64,000 nucleotides of DNA from Dactylosporangium vinaceum (GTDB lineage Bacteria > Actinomycetota > Actinomycetes > Mycobacteriales > Micromonosporaceae). A model generated the notes under the pieces. That model saw only the letters and a list, made by a program, of their open reading frames with translations, ran no database searches and had not been told where the DNA came from. Shown here in pieces: positions 7,838 through 16,850 of the stretch. The first letter of the stretch is position 1. Each line of letters starts with the position of its first letter. A program made the position numbers and the translations under genes. The DNA is taken from assembly GCF_019904175.1 (NCBI RefSeq), contig NZ_CP061913.1, positions 8,122,001 through 8,186,000 on the forward strand, in the 5' to 3' direction.

Positions 7838-9112
7838 CTACGTCAACCGGGCGGGCTCGGAATCGACAACGCGGTCAGAACTTTTTGTGCGCACGTAGGC
7901 GGCGGCGCCGGCCGCGATCACCAGGGTCCCGATCATGTACCAGCCGGTGACCACCACCAGGCCGATCGAGGACACCAGCGCGACGATCGCACCGACCCGC
8001 GCCCCGGACCCGGCCGGCAGCAACTTGACGGCGGCGGCCGAGCCCAGCAGGTACACCAGCACGAAACACCCGCTCGTGAGCAGGACCAGGACCCGGGTCC
8101 CCATGCCGGTCGCCGCCACCAGCACCAGCGACGAGGCGCCGAGCGCCGCGACGACGAGCAGACTCCGCCGTGGTACCGCACCGGCCGCCGCGCCCCGCGC
8201 GAACCACGCGGGCAGCGCCCCGTCGCGCCCGAGCGCGGCACCCAGCTTGGCCGCGCCCGCGTAGTAGGCGTTCATCGTCCCCAGGGTGAGCAGGACGGCC
8301 GCGGCCGCGGCGATGGTGCGCACGTGGCCGCCGACGCCGATGGCGAGCAGCTCGGCCAGGGGTGCCGCGCCGCCGCGCCCGCCCGCGGCCAGCCCGGGCC
8401 CGAGCACGAGCGTGGACGCGGCGGCGATGCCCAGGTACAGCAGGCCGACGACGACCAGGGCGATACCTGTCGCGCGCGGCAGGTCACGCCCCGGTGTCCG
8501 GAAGTCCGCGGCGAGCGAGGTGACCGCCTCCCACCCGGCGAACCCCCAGACCAGCACGGCGACGGCCGGCCCGATGGACCACCATCCGTTGGGCGCGAAC
8601 GGCCGCAGGTTGCCCAGGTCGGCGTGGGGCAGGGCGGTGACGGTGGCAGTGACCAGGAGCGTGATCAGCAGCGCGGCCAGCCCGAGCTGCAGCTTTCCGG
8701 AGACGCGGATGCCGCCGAGGTTGCCGGCGGTGACGATGACCATGAGCACGGCCGCGGTGCCGAGGGCTGTCGCGGTGCCGCCGCCGGCCGCCGACGCCAC
8801 GTACTCACCGGCGAACAGGGCGGCGGCGGGGGCGCCGACGGGTACCGCCAGGAAAAATGACCATCCGACAATCGCCGCCGCCCGCGGCCCGAACGCCCGC
8901 CGCGCGTAGGTGGCGACCCCGCCGGCGTCCGGATAGCGGGCGCCGAGCGCGGCGAACGTGGCCGCGAGCGGGATCGACAGCACGACCAGGATGCCCCACG
9001 CCACGAGCGCGGCCGGCCCGGCGGTCTGGGCGGCGAGGGCGGGCAGGGCGATGACGCCGGTACCGAGCACGGCTCCGATCGAGAGCGCGGCCCCTTGAGG
9101 AACGGTGAGCAC
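7838..9112 (-). CDS. APC-superfamily amino-acid permease
   Basis: A 424-residue membrane protein with about 12 TM segments. The N-terminus 'GAALSIGAVLGTGVIALPAL' is the conserved TM1 substrate-binding segment of the APC family, and 'GFAGWEAVTSLAADFRTPGRDLPRA' matches the TM6-loop motif. It resembles YjeH/YhdG-type exporters or permeases. GTG start. It is the first gene of a minus-strand run continuing to the DGPF and ECF42 genes and is divergent from a GlxA-type regulator, which may control it. The substrate is not predictable beyond amino acids or amines. Confidence 0.85.
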   Translation of the reverse strand: MLTVPQGAALSIGAVLGTGVIALPALAAQTAGPAALVAWGILVVLSIPLAATFAALGARYPDAGGVATYARRAFGPRAAAIVGWSFFLAVPVGAPAAALFAGEYVASAAGGGTATALGTAAVLMVIVTAGNLGGIRVSGKLQLGLAALLITLLVTATVTALPHADLGNLRPFAPNGWWSIGPAVAVLVWGFAGWEAVTSLAADFRTPGRDLPRATGIALVVVGLLYLGIAAASTLVLGPGLAAGGRGGAAPLAELLAIGVGGHVRTIAAAAAVLLTLGTMNAYYAGAAKLGAALGRDGALPAWFARGAAAGAVPRRSLLVVAALGASSLVLVAATGMGTRVLVLLTSGCFVLVYLLGSAAAVKLLPAGSGARVGAIVALVSSIGLVVVTGWYMIGTLVIAAGAAAYVRTKSSDRVVDSEPARLT

Positions 9113-9149
9113 ACCGTAGATCTTCGGGCGACGGCGCCGGGCATTCGAG

Positions 9150-9184
9150 TGGCAGGAATGCCGATTCGCGATAGATTCCTGCCA
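9150..9184. promoter_or_regulatory. Perfect inverted repeat over the GlxA-type gene start
   Basis: TGGCAGGAAT (9150-9159) and ATTCCTGCCA (9175-9184) form a perfect 10-bp inverted repeat with 15-bp spacing. The right arm covers part of a -10-like TAGATT (9172-9177) and the first base of the start codon; TAGATT ends 6 nt before ATG 9184, so the mRNA may be leaderless. A second, smaller repeat (GGCATT/AATGCC) overlaps. Autorepression is a reasonable inference. Confidence 0.55.
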
Positions 9185-10143
9185 TGTCCGCCGCTCGCCA
9201 CATCGTGGGTGTCGCCGTCACGCCCGACATGCCGGTCTTCGAGCTCGCCGTGCCCTGCGAGGTGTTCGGCATCGACCGCGCCGACCTGGCCGACCCCTGG
9301 TACGAGCTCCGGTTCGCCGCCTCGAACCCGGGGCGGCACGCGGCCCGGTCGGGCCTGAGCGTTGACGCGCCGCACCCGCTGTCGTCACTTGCCGACGCCG
9401 ACACCGTCATCCTGCCCGCGTTCGCCCGGGCCCGGCAGGTCGAGCCGCCGCCGGAGATGGTCGCCGCGGTCCGTGCCGCCCACGCGCGCGGCCGGCGGAT
9501 CGTCGCCATCTGCACCGGCTCGTACGTGCTGGCCGCGGCCGGGCTCCTGGACGGACGCCGGGCGACGACGCACTGGATGAACGCGTTCGATTTCACGCAG
9601 CGCTATCCCCAGGTCACGTTCGACCCCGACGTGCTCTACACCGAGGAGGGCAACATCTTCACCTCGGCCGGCACGGGCGCCGCGATCGACCTGTGCCTGC
9701 ACCTCGTCCGCCTCGACCACGGCGCCGCGGTCGCCAACGAGGTCGCCCGCCGCATGGTCGTGCCCCCGCACCGCGACGGCGGCCAGTCCCAGTTCGCCAC
9801 GCCCCCGCCCCGCCCGCGCACCCCCGACTCCCTGGGCGGCGCGCTGGACTGGGCCCGCCGCCGGCTGGACCAGCCCCTCACCGTGGCCGACCTGGCCCGC
9901 GAGGCCCGCTTGAGCCAGCGCACGTTCGCCCGCCGCTTCCGCGAGAGCGTGGGCACGAGCCCGCTGCAGTGGCTGGTGGGTCAGCGGGTCCGGCTGGCGC
10001 AGGAGCTGCTGGAGACGACCGACGACTCCATCGAGCGCATCGCCCACCGCACGGGCTTCGGCACCCCCGCCAACCTCCGCACCCACTTCGCCCGCCAGAC
10101 GAGCGTCACCCCGACGACGTACCGCCAGGTCTTCCACCGGTGA
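9184..10143 (+). CDS. GlxA-family regulator: DJ-1/PfpI domain plus AraC HTH
   Basis: A 319-residue protein. Residues 1-180 form a DJ-1/PfpI-like class I amidotransferase fold with the nucleophile-elbow-like segment 'IVAICTGSYVLAAAGLLDG' and 'RATTHWMNAFDF'; residues 215-319 are an AraC-type double HTH ('LTVADLAREARLSQRTFARR' ... 'IERIAHRTGFGTPANLRTHF'). This architecture defines GlxA-family activators, in which the amidotransferase part is a ligand- or metabolite-sensing module. Divergent from an amino-acid permease with only 71 bp between starts, so the permease is a probable target. A perfect inverted repeat overlaps its start. Confidence 0.9.
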   Translation: MSAARHIVGVAVTPDMPVFELAVPCEVFGIDRADLADPWYELRFAASNPGRHAARSGLSVDAPHPLSSLADADTVILPAFARARQVEPPPEMVAAVRAAHARGRRIVAICTGSYVLAAAGLLDGRRATTHWMNAFDFTQRYPQVTFDPDVLYTEEGNIFTSAGTGAAIDLCLHLVRLDHGAAVANEVARRMVVPPHRDGGQSQFATPPPRPRTPDSLGGALDWARRRLDQPLTVADLAREARLSQRTFARRFRESVGTSPLQWLVGQRVRLAQELLETTDDSIERIAHRTGFGTPANLRTHFARQTSVTPTTYRQVFHR

Positions 10144-10250
10144 GGCCACCCCCCGCGGCACCGACCTCAGCAATCACGGGTCGCGCCTGTGTCCGCCTTC
10201 CGCCGCACGCAGCGCCGCGGCAAGCCGTGCCGCCACTGCCGGAAGCGCCG

Positions 10251-10895
10251 TCAGATCTGCGTGCGCGCTTCCTCGACGTGCCGCTCGATGGCGTGCGCGC
10301 CGTGCTCCCGAACGATCGCGCCGGCCTCGTCGAGGATGGCGACGGCTGCCGCGTGGCGATCCTGCGCCGCGGCGATGTAGGCGAGCCCGACCATGTTGGA
10401 CGCGACGCCCGCCAGGTTCCCGTCTTCGCGCCGCAGCCGCGACGACTCCTCCAGCCGGTCGCGGGCCTCGTCCAGGCGGCCGGCCAGGTGGGCCGAGATC
10501 CCGAGATGCCGCAGCGCCTCGGACCGCACGGCCCGGTCGCCGACCTGCGCCGCCAGCCGCTCGGCGCGCTCGAGGAACGGCACCGCGGCGGGATCGTCGC
10601 GCCTGATGAACTGGTGCACGCAGCCGATCCAGAACAGCGCCTCGGCCTGGCCGCGCTCGTCGTGCAGCCCCTCGTAGAGCTCCAGCGCCCGCTCGAACAG
10701 CTGCAGCTCGGCGGGGTCCGCGTCCACGCCACCGTGCTGGAACCGCGCGTGCAGGAGCAGGCCGCGCGCCAGCGCGACATCAGCCTCGACCGCATCCAAG
10801 CCCCGCGCGGCGTCGTCGAGCTCGCCGACGTCGCCGCCGTACACGGCCGCCCGGTACACCGCCCGCGCCCGCTCGATCCGCCCATCGATCGCCAT
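10251..10895 (-). CDS. Small TPR-repeat protein
   Basis: A 214-residue, all-helical protein of about five tetratricopeptide-like repeats, visible as 'FERALELYEGLHDERGQAEA', 'FLERAERLAAQVGDRAVRSE' and 'LEESSRLRREDGNLAGVASN'. No catalytic domain. ATG 10895 is preferred to far upstream starts because it follows a G-rich ribosome site and the frame upstream has no protein-like content. The gene lies 82 nt downstream of the caspase-family gene on the same strand, so it may be a third component of that locus as a scaffold or sensor. Function unknown. Confidence 0.7.
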   Translation of the reverse strand: MAIDGRIERARAVYRAAVYGGDVGELDDAARGLDAVEADVALARGLLLHARFQHGGVDADPAELQLFERALELYEGLHDERGQAEALFWIGCVHQFIRRDDPAAVPFLERAERLAAQVGDRAVRSEALRHLGISAHLAGRLDEARDRLEESSRLRREDGNLAGVASNMVGLAYIAAAQDRHAAAVAILDEAGAIVREHGAHAIERHVEEARTQI

Positions 10896-10977
10896 CGCCG
10901 CCCCCGTTGCCCTCGCCGATCCTTGTCGAGATCGGGAGTGTAGCGGCCGAGCGCCGTCTCGGGCGCCGTTGCCGAGC

Positions 10978-13900
10978 TCAGGGCAGGAGCTGCGGCAACA
11001 GCGGTCGGGGCAGTGGTTCGAGTGGTATGTCGGACGACCACTGGATGCCCAGGTGAAAGTCGGACGGGAGACGATAGCCGTGACCGAAGATCGTCTCGCA
11101 CTTTCGGGCGAGCGTGTACGGGTCGCGGTCCGGCGTCGAGTTGCGGGCCACCCACGCCGCGATCCCAGCCGGCTGATCATCCGGACTGTCGTCGGTCTCC
11201 CGGAATCCCTCTGCCGCCAGATACTCGCGGAGTCCAGCGGATCGCCGGCCGCCGAGCCGGCCGTGCGCCGGCAACGAGGCGAACAGGACCGTTCCGGCAC
11301 CATCGAAGGTTGCCACCAGCCGCGCCGTCCGACGGCCCTGATCGTAGAAGGTGACCGATGCCGACCTGGTGGCGGTCAACCAGGTCAGCCAGTGGCCCAT
11401 CATCCCGATCCGGGTGTCGATGTCGATGGCCAGACTGACGTCGGCCTCCAGCGCGAACGGCCACAGTTCCTCGGCACCCGGCGTCTGCATGAGCCGATCG
11501 GTCAGGGTATCGGCCTTGCCGTCGTCGCCCTGGCCGCGGTAGTGCTGCGCGCGGAGCAGCAGGCTGTATCCGACGGCGAGCGGCTCGGTGGACTTGGCCG
11601 CTCTGGCCCAGTACGCGACAGCGCGGCGCTGACGCCCGGCGCGGTGCTCCAACTGGCCGAGACCGAGCTGGAGCCACGGTGCCGTGGCGGGGTCCTCGTG
11701 CGCCAGCCCGTCCTCGAACACCCGCTCCGCTGCGTCGTCGTCGCCAGCGTCGGCCAGGAGCCAGCCGAGTTGGAGTGCCGCTTCGGCCGCGCATTGCGGT
11801 CCTCCGGACCGCATCGCCTCGGTGTATGCGGCGCGGGCCTGTTCGGGCCGCCCGGCGGCGTCGTGGCAGGCGGCCAGATGCAGCTGGGCAATCGTGCGAA
11901 CGCCGGGCCCCGCATGGACGGAGGCAAACTCCAGCAGTTGCTGCGCGGTCTGCAGGTCATTGTGCTCGTCCCGGCGCAGCACGGCGTGCGTCACGGCGGC
12001 GGCGGCACGGATGTCCGGCCGCGAGCGCCTCACCAGTTCACGCAGCTCCCGCTCGGCGGCATCGAGATGGCCGTCGCGCCACAGGTCCACGGCCTGTTGC
12101 CATGGTCGTCCGGCGGGAGGGCGCAGTCGGCCGAGGACGGCGACGAGCTCCTCCTCGGTGGCCGGCACGGGATCTAACAGGGCCGCCTGCCAGCTATCGA
12201 CGCGGCGCGCGGCCAGCTCCGAGCCGATCCGGCGGGCCCGGTGCACGTCCTGCCGCGCGACCTCGTGCAGCAGGACGGCCGCGCTCGTCCAGGCTTCGGC
12301 CGCGGCGAGGTTCGGCAGAATACCGGCACCGGTGCCGTCAGCGAGCGACGCCAGCGCGCGGAACAGCGGCCGGAGCTCGGTGCTTTCCGCGCGGTCGTCG
12401 GCCCCGTCGAGCGAGCGCGGCCAAGCGGCGGTGGAGCGGGCAGCGGCGTCGAGAATCCGGCGGGCACTCGGCTCATCCTCGGCGTACACGTTCAGCAGCG
12501 CGGCGACATCCGCTGCGGTGCGCTGCTCCGCGGCGTTCTCCAGAAGCTGGATCGCACCCAGGGGCCGACCGATCTCCCGCAGCTCACGGGCGAACTCCAC
12601 GACCGCCTCGATCCCGCGGGCCGGGGCGGTGGCCTGGAGCAGCCCGACGGCCAGGTCGGATGCGCCGCCCGCGCGCAGGTGCACGGCGACTGCGCAAACC
12701 CCGGCGTTGTCGAAGCCACGCGCCGCCAGCTGCAGCACGACGTCCGCCAGGTCGCCCAGCCCGCTGCCCGCGGCGACGAGCGCGGCCGCCTGCTCCGGTG
12801 ACAGGTCATCCGCCGCCGCCCGGCGCAGGACCCGCTCCGCGACGTCGGCGTGCCCGGCCGCCATGAATGCCTGGGCCAGCTCAACAGCGCTGCCGGGAGA
12901 GTCGTGCTCGGCCGTGACCGCAACCAGCAGCCGCGCCCGGTCGACCTCCGTGAGCGCCGGGTACACGGCAGCAACGGTCGCGGGCGGTCGGCGAGCGACG
13001 AGGCGGACCAGGCGGCCGGCGTCTTCGCCGGCGCCGATCTCGGTCAGGACCCGGGTCAGCTCGACGACATCCTCGACGCGGCGTGTCGCGGCCGCGTCGA
13101 GCAGCGGCAGCACGGCCGGCGCAGGGCCGCCCGCGCGCAGTGCGGCAACGAGTGATGCGAGCTCCTGCTCGGGCCAGGCTCGCCCGAGCTCCGTCAGCAC
13201 GGCCGTAGCCTCGTCGTCGCGGCCCTGGTCGACGATCGCCGTCACGGCGGCGGCGAGTTGCGCCGGAGCCATCGTGAGGTAGCGCCCCATCCACGAGCGC
13301 TCGTCCTGCTTCGGTACGACGTCGCCGCGCCGGTTACGCACCAACGCGAGCGAGCGGCCGTCGTTGCGGGCGCGCTGCTGCGGGATGGGTCGGCCCTTCG
13401 CCGCCAACTCCTGCCGGACATGTCGATAGAGCGTGTCGAGGTCGAGCAGATCCGGCCCGCCGGTGACGCCGCCGCGCAGGGCCCGGACAATCTCGCCCGT
13501 GAACGCGGTGAACTCCTCGCCGATCGGCGCGGAGGCGAGCTTGGTCTCTTCCGAGGCGGTGAGCAGATACGTGCCCTCCATCCGCGCCTGGTCGGCGATG
13601 GTGGGCCCGGCGCTCATGCCGCCGGCCATGGCCTCGCCGCTGAAGCAGCAGTCGAGGATCACAACCTTGGCCGGGCACACGGCGGTGTCGATCACTTCAC
13701 GGCGTAAGTCGTCGTACCGCACCGCCTTGTGCAGTCGGATCGGGCTCGACCCGGCCAGGGTCAGGAACAGGTTGCTGCGCTGGTCGAGCAGTCCATGGCC
13801 GGCGTAGTACACCAGCAGCAGGTCCGTCGCGGCGACGGCGGCGGCGTGCACCGCGTCGAGCACCTCGTCGATGGTGCTCGGGTTCGCCAGCACCGTGCAG

Positions 13901-14052
13901 TGCGATGCGGGCAACCCCCACAGGTCGCCGTCCTGGAGCAGTTCGGCGAGTTCGGCCAGGTTGTTGTGGATCGCGGGCAGTGGCTCCAGCTCCAGGTAGT
14001 CGGCGCAGCCGATGAGCACCGCACGCGAGGCGGCCGGATCAGCCAGCCTCAT
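10978..14052 (-). CDS. Caspase-family (peptidase C14) protein with long helical-repeat region
   Basis: A 1024-residue protein. Residues 1-250 are a caspase-like protease: 'AVLIGCADY' strand, catalytic His86 in 'YYAGHG', and catalytic Cys136 in 'ILDCCFSG'. The next roughly 600 residues are Ala/Leu/Glu-rich helical repeats of TPR or HEAT type, e.g. 'AELALQ'-like units near 'TEAMRSGGPQCAAEAALQLG'. The last 170 residues form a separate domain ending 'DIPLEPLPRPLLPQLLP', which I do not recognise. The start overlaps the stop of the EACC1 gene by 14 nt, so the two are coupled. In EACC1-linked conflict systems (Aravind group classification), such caspases are presumed effectors activated on invasion or damage; the helical repeats probably hold a sensor or inhibitor interface. 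Cytosolic. Activity is inferred from the intact His/Cys pair. Confidence 0.9.
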   Translation of the reverse strand: MRLADPAASRAVLIGCADYLELEPLPAIHNNLAELAELLQDGDLWGLPASHCTVLANPSTIDEVLDAVHAAAVAATDLLLVYYAGHGLLDQRSNLFLTLAGSSPIRLHKAVRYDDLRREVIDTAVCPAKVVILDCCFSGEAMAGGMSAGPTIADQARMEGTYLLTASEETKLASAPIGEEFTAFTGEIVRALRGGVTGGPDLLDLDTLYRHVRQELAAKGRPIPQQRARNDGRSLALVRNRRGDVVPKQDERSWMGRYLTMAPAQLAAAVTAIVDQGRDDEATAVLTELGRAWPEQELASLVAALRAGGPAPAVLPLLDAAATRRVEDVVELTRVLTEIGAGEDAGRLVRLVARRPPATVAAVYPALTEVDRARLLVAVTAEHDSPGSAVELAQAFMAAGHADVAERVLRRAAADDLSPEQAAALVAAGSGLGDLADVVLQLAARGFDNAGVCAVAVHLRAGGASDLAVGLLQATAPARGIEAVVEFARELREIGRPLGAIQLLENAAEQRTAADVAALLNVYAEDEPSARRILDAAARSTAAWPRSLDGADDRAESTELRPLFRALASLADGTGAGILPNLAAAEAWTSAAVLLHEVARQDVHRARRIGSELAARRVDSWQAALLDPVPATEEELVAVLGRLRPPAGRPWQQAVDLWRDGHLDAAERELRELVRRSRPDIRAAAAVTHAVLRRDEHNDLQTAQQLLEFASVHAGPGVRTIAQLHLAACHDAAGRPEQARAAYTEAMRSGGPQCAAEAALQLGWLLADAGDDDAAERVFEDGLAHEDPATAPWLQLGLGQLEHRAGRQRRAVAYWARAAKSTEPLAVGYSLLLRAQHYRGQGDDGKADTLTDRLMQTPGAEELWPFALEADVSLAIDIDTRIGMMGHWLTWLTATRSASVTFYDQGRRTARLVATFDGAGTVLFASLPAHGRLGGRRSAGLREYLAAEGFRETDDSPDDQPAGIAAWVARNSTPDRDPYTLARKCETIFGHGYRLPSDFHLGIQWSSDIPLEPLPRPLLPQLLP

Positions 14053-14383
14053 TGCTCAGTTCCTTGACGACCTGAGCGATCTCCTCCGGGGTGCAGCGCG
14101 AGACAATCACGATCTGGTTGCCGACCTTGACCTGGATGCCCCCGGGTGGCTGGCGGCGGCTGGTTCGCCAGGCAGCGAATGCGAGCACGATTCCACCGAT
14201 GGCTTCCGCGTGGGTCAGCACCATGCTGATCACATCGGCGGTGCCCATCGTGCCGAGCGGCTTCTCCGGCGGCGCCTTGAACACGACATCACGCCGCAGA
14301 TCACGATCACGGCGCAGCCACGCCTCGAGCGACGGCAGCGAGTCGGCCGAAGCGTCATCCGCCATGCTGATCTCAACGAGCAT
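14039..14383 (-). CDS. Effector-associated constant component EACC1 protein
   Basis: A 114-residue protein matching the EACC1 pattern: N-terminal strand 'MLVEISMADD', then 'LEAWLRRDRDLRRDVVF', a Gly-rich 'PLGTMGTADVISMVL' connector, a hydrophobic helix 'AIGGIVLAFAAWRTSRR' and a C-terminal 'GIQVKVGNQIVIVSR' hairpin. EACC1 occurs next to different effector genes (caspase, trypsin-like and others) in actinobacterial conflict systems and is thought to be a common adaptor. ATG 14383 is chosen over GTG 14395 because GGAGGT lies directly before it. It is translationally coupled to the caspase gene. Confidence 0.85.
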   Translation of the reverse strand: MLVEISMADDASADSLPSLEAWLRRDRDLRRDVVFKAPPEKPLGTMGTADVISMVLTHAEAIGGIVLAFAAWRTSRRQPPGGIQVKVGNQIVIVSRCTPEEIAQVVKELSNEAG

Positions 14384-14657
14384 GCGCACCTCCACGAGCC
14401 GTCATCGGCGCACCGATGTTGGCACGGTGGACGGGGGAAGCGGATGCTGCGAGCGCCGGTTCAGCCGAACATCGCCCGATTCTGAAGAGATCGGCCGCAC
14501 CCTGCTGACGATCGAGATGGACGCGCGCCGTACGGCGGACCCTATTCCGGCTCCGCGAGCCGATCCGTGCGCGTGGCGCACGGCCCCGCACGACCTGGCG
14601 CCGGCGGCGTGGATCGTGCGGGGGTGTGGGTGGAGGCGAGGCCTCCCCCGCCGGCGA
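14384..14657. other. Gap upstream of EACC1 gene without recognisable gene
   Basis: About 270 nt holding several open frames of poor protein character on both strands. It probably carries the promoter of the EACC1-caspase operon, but no convincing -35/-10 pair, hairpin or repeat was seen. Confidence 0.4.
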
Positions 14658-14843
14658 TCAACACGGTATGAGCTCGGTGCGCCGGACCTTGACGCGGGTG
14701 CCGTCGGTAAGTGTGACCTCGACGCGGCCTACGGCGTCGGTGTCGCCGAACGCGTAGATCTCTTTGCCGTCGTGCTCGGCCAGGTCTGTGTGGTTCGGAC
14801 GGAGCACCCACTTCAGTTCGCGCGATTTGCCCGATTTACCCAT
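14658..14843 (-). CDS. Small hypothetical protein, 61 aa, beta-strand rich
   Basis: A short, balanced, charged protein starting 'MGKSGKSRELKWVLRPNHTD' and ending with the strand-rich 'GTRVKVRRTELIPC'; the middle 'GRVEVTLTDGT' looks like an SH3-like or Tudor-like hairpin. ATG 14843 follows a G-rich ribosome site; a GTG at 14852 is an alternative. Its codons are GC-rich at third positions, and no competing frame looks better. It lies about 275 nt upstream of the EACC1 gene on the same strand. Function unknown. Confidence 0.6.
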   Translation of the reverse strand: MGKSGKSRELKWVLRPNHTDLAEHDGKEIYAFGDTDAVGRVEVTLTDGTRVKVRRTELIPC

Positions 14844-14928
14844 TTCGCCCACCCCCTCGGGCGACTACGGTACGGGCTTCGCCCCGCCCGCGTGGTCGAC
14901 ACACGGACAGGGCCACTCGAAAGAAGGG

Positions 14929-15759
14929 TCAGTCCTCGCGGGTCAGCTGCTCGCGCAGCGACTTCAGCGCGCCGGCCAGCAGGCGCGACACGTGCATCTG
15001 CGAGATGCCCAGCTCGGCCGCGATCTGCGACTGCGTCAGGTTGCCGTGGAAGCGCATGGCGATGATCTTCTGCTCGCGCTCGGGGAGGCGGGCCAGGAGG
15101 GGGCGCAGGGCCTCGCGGTTCTCCACGTTGCGCATGTCCGGGTCGTCGCCGCCCAGCAGGTCGCCCAGGCCGTTGGTGCCGCCGTCGCCGCCGTCGCCGA
15201 CGGGGGCGTCGAGAGAGAGGGCGCGGTACGCCTGGCCGCAGTCCAGACCCTCGATGACCTCTTCCTCGCTCACGCCGAGGCGGGCCGAGAGGTCGGCGAC
15301 GGTGGGCGAGCGGCCGAGGGTCTGGGTCAGGTCGCCGGAGATCTTGGAGATCTCCAGGCGCAGCTCCTGCAGGCGGCGGGGCACGCGGACGTCCCAGCCC
15401 TTGTCGCGGAAGTGGCGCTTGAGCTCCCCGACGATCATCGGGATGGCATAGCTGGTGAAGGCCGCGCCGCGGGTCGGGTCGAAGCCGTCGACCGACTTGA
15501 TGAGGCCGAGGTGGGCGACCTGGATGAGGTCCTCGAGCTGCTCGCCGCGGTTGCGGAACCGGCGGGCCAGGTACTCCGCGAGCGGGATGTACAGCTCGAT
15601 GAGCCGGGCCCGGACGCGGGCGCGGTCGGTGCCGGCCGGCAGGTCGGACAGGAGCGACAGCAGCGCCTTGGCCTGGGCGTCGGTCTCGCGGTTGGCGCGG
15701 GTGCCGTGCGCCTGGGTGGCCTCGGTGCGGGTCTCGGCCCGCTGCACGTCGATGCTCAT
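14929..15759 (-). CDS. SigB/SigF-type alternative sigma factor
   Basis: A 276-residue sigma-70 protein of the SigB/SigF/SigG group. Region 2 is visible as 'LIELYIPLAEYLARRFRNRG' and 'DLIQVAHLGLIKSVDGFDP', with 'AAFTSYAIPMIVGELKRHFR' following; region 3 'RVPRRLQELRLEI' and region 4 'LPEREQKIIAMRFHGNLTQS' plus the HTH 'QIAAELGISQMHVSRLL' complete it. Group 3 sigma factors of this kind direct stress and developmental genes in actinobacteria. ATG 15759 gives the usual N-terminus; longer in-frame starts add untypical sequence. No anti-sigma gene is adjacent. Confidence 0.92.
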   Translation of the reverse strand: MSIDVQRAETRTEATQAHGTRANRETDAQAKALLSLLSDLPAGTDRARVRARLIELYIPLAEYLARRFRNRGEQLEDLIQVAHLGLIKSVDGFDPTRGAAFTSYAIPMIVGELKRHFRDKGWDVRVPRRLQELRLEISKISGDLTQTLGRSPTVADLSARLGVSEEEVIEGLDCGQAYRALSLDAPVGDGGDGGTNGLGDLLGGDDPDMRNVENREALRPLLARLPEREQKIIAMRFHGNLTQSQIAAELGISQMHVSRLLAGALKSLREQLTRED

Positions 15760-16076
15760 GGCGGAGTTCAGCCTTTCAATTGGTACCGCAAAGACCGGGA
15801 GCGTTTCGGCGGCGCGCGCACGGGAAACCCGTAGGAAGCAAGCGAAAGCCGCAGGAAGTGGCCCGGTCGAAGACGCAATGGCACCCATTTGCTTGAGCGC
15901 CGGCGTTTATCTCCGGTGTCGTCACGCTCCGGTGTACCGCCACTGTCTGGACGGGACCGGCCGCACGGGGATACACGTCACCCGGCGGGGTGGGACTCTC
16001 CCCACCTTACAAGAAGTTTCCCCATGGCAAAAGCCAGGGGCCGCGGCCGTACCGCCCCAGGCCCTATCGTGACCGC
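15760..16076. promoter_or_regulatory. Divergent control region between sigma factor and methyltransferase
   Basis: A 317-bp intergenic region. On the minus strand, GGCTTT (15850-15845) and GGGTTT (15830-15825), 14 bp apart, resemble the GTTT/GGGTA elements of SigF-type promoters and could autoregulate the sigma gene (weak evidence). On the plus strand, TATCGT (16065-16070) ends 6 nt before ATG 16077 of the methyltransferase, suggesting a leaderless transcript. A small hairpin, GGTGGG/CCCACC (15989-16006), lies between. Confidence 0.4.
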
Positions 16077-16832
16077 ATGACCATCGATACCGGGGTCCCG
16101 AACGTCGCGCGGATGTACGACTACTACCTCGGCGGCTACCACAACTTCGCGGTCGACCGCGAGGCCGCCGAGAAGATCCTCGCGATCTTCCCCGACACGC
16201 CGGCGGCCGCCCGCAGCAACCGGCGGTTCATGCAGCGCGCGGTGCGCCATCTGGCCGGCCGGGGCGTGCGGCAGTTCCTCGACATCGGCGCCGGCCTGCC
16301 GACGCAGGGCAACGTGCACGAGCACACGGACGGACGGGTCGTCTACGTCGACAACGACCCGGTCGCCATCGCGCAGGCCCGGACCCTGGTCGAGGCGGAC
16401 GAGCGGGTGTCGGTGGCCCTCGCCGACCTGCGCGAGCCGGAGGCGCTGCTGGCCGACCCGCACGTGTCGGGGCACCTGGACCTGGCCGAGCCGGTCGCGC
16501 TGATGCTGGTCTCGATCATGCACTTCCTGCCCGACGAGGCCGACCCCTGGGACCTCGTCGCCCGGCTGCGCGACGCGGTGGCGCCCGGCAGCGCGATCGT
16601 CGTGTCGCATCTGACGCTCGACGGCGTCGACCTGGAGCCGGCGATGCAGGGCACCCAGGTGTACCGCCGGTCGAGCGCCCCGATCGTCCCGCGCACCCAC
16701 GCCGACATCGAGCGCTTCTTCGCCGGCTTCGAGCTCGTCGACCCGGGGCTGGTATGGATCGGTGAATGGCACCCCATACCGGGCGAGGACGGTACCTCAC
16801 ACGGGTATGGAGGCGTGGGAATCAAGCCCTAG
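16077..16832 (+). CDS. SAM-dependent methyltransferase, DUF574 (SAV2177) family
   Basis: A 251-residue protein opening with 'NVARMYDYYLGGYHNFAVDR', the hallmark of the DUF574 family (PF04672), followed by the SAM-binding motif 'QFLDIGAGLPTQGNVHE' and the acidic 'VVYVDNDPVAIAQAR' strand. 'LMLVSIMHFLPD' is the post-motif region. These methyltransferases are abundant in streptomycetes and relatives, usually with unknown substrates. ATG 16077 gives the canonical N-terminus and has a suitably placed TATCGT box. It is 18 nt upstream of the P450 gene, so joint transcription is likely. Confidence 0.92.
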   Translation: MTIDTGVPNVARMYDYYLGGYHNFAVDREAAEKILAIFPDTPAAARSNRRFMQRAVRHLAGRGVRQFLDIGAGLPTQGNVHEHTDGRVVYVDNDPVAIAQARTLVEADERVSVALADLREPEALLADPHVSGHLDLAEPVALMLVSIMHFLPDEADPWDLVARLRDAVAPGSAIVVSHLTLDGVDLEPAMQGTQVYRRSSAPIVPRTHADIERFFAGFELVDPGLVWIGEWHPIPGEDGTSHGYGGVGIKP

Positions 16833-16850
16833 TGCGCAATACTCACCGTC

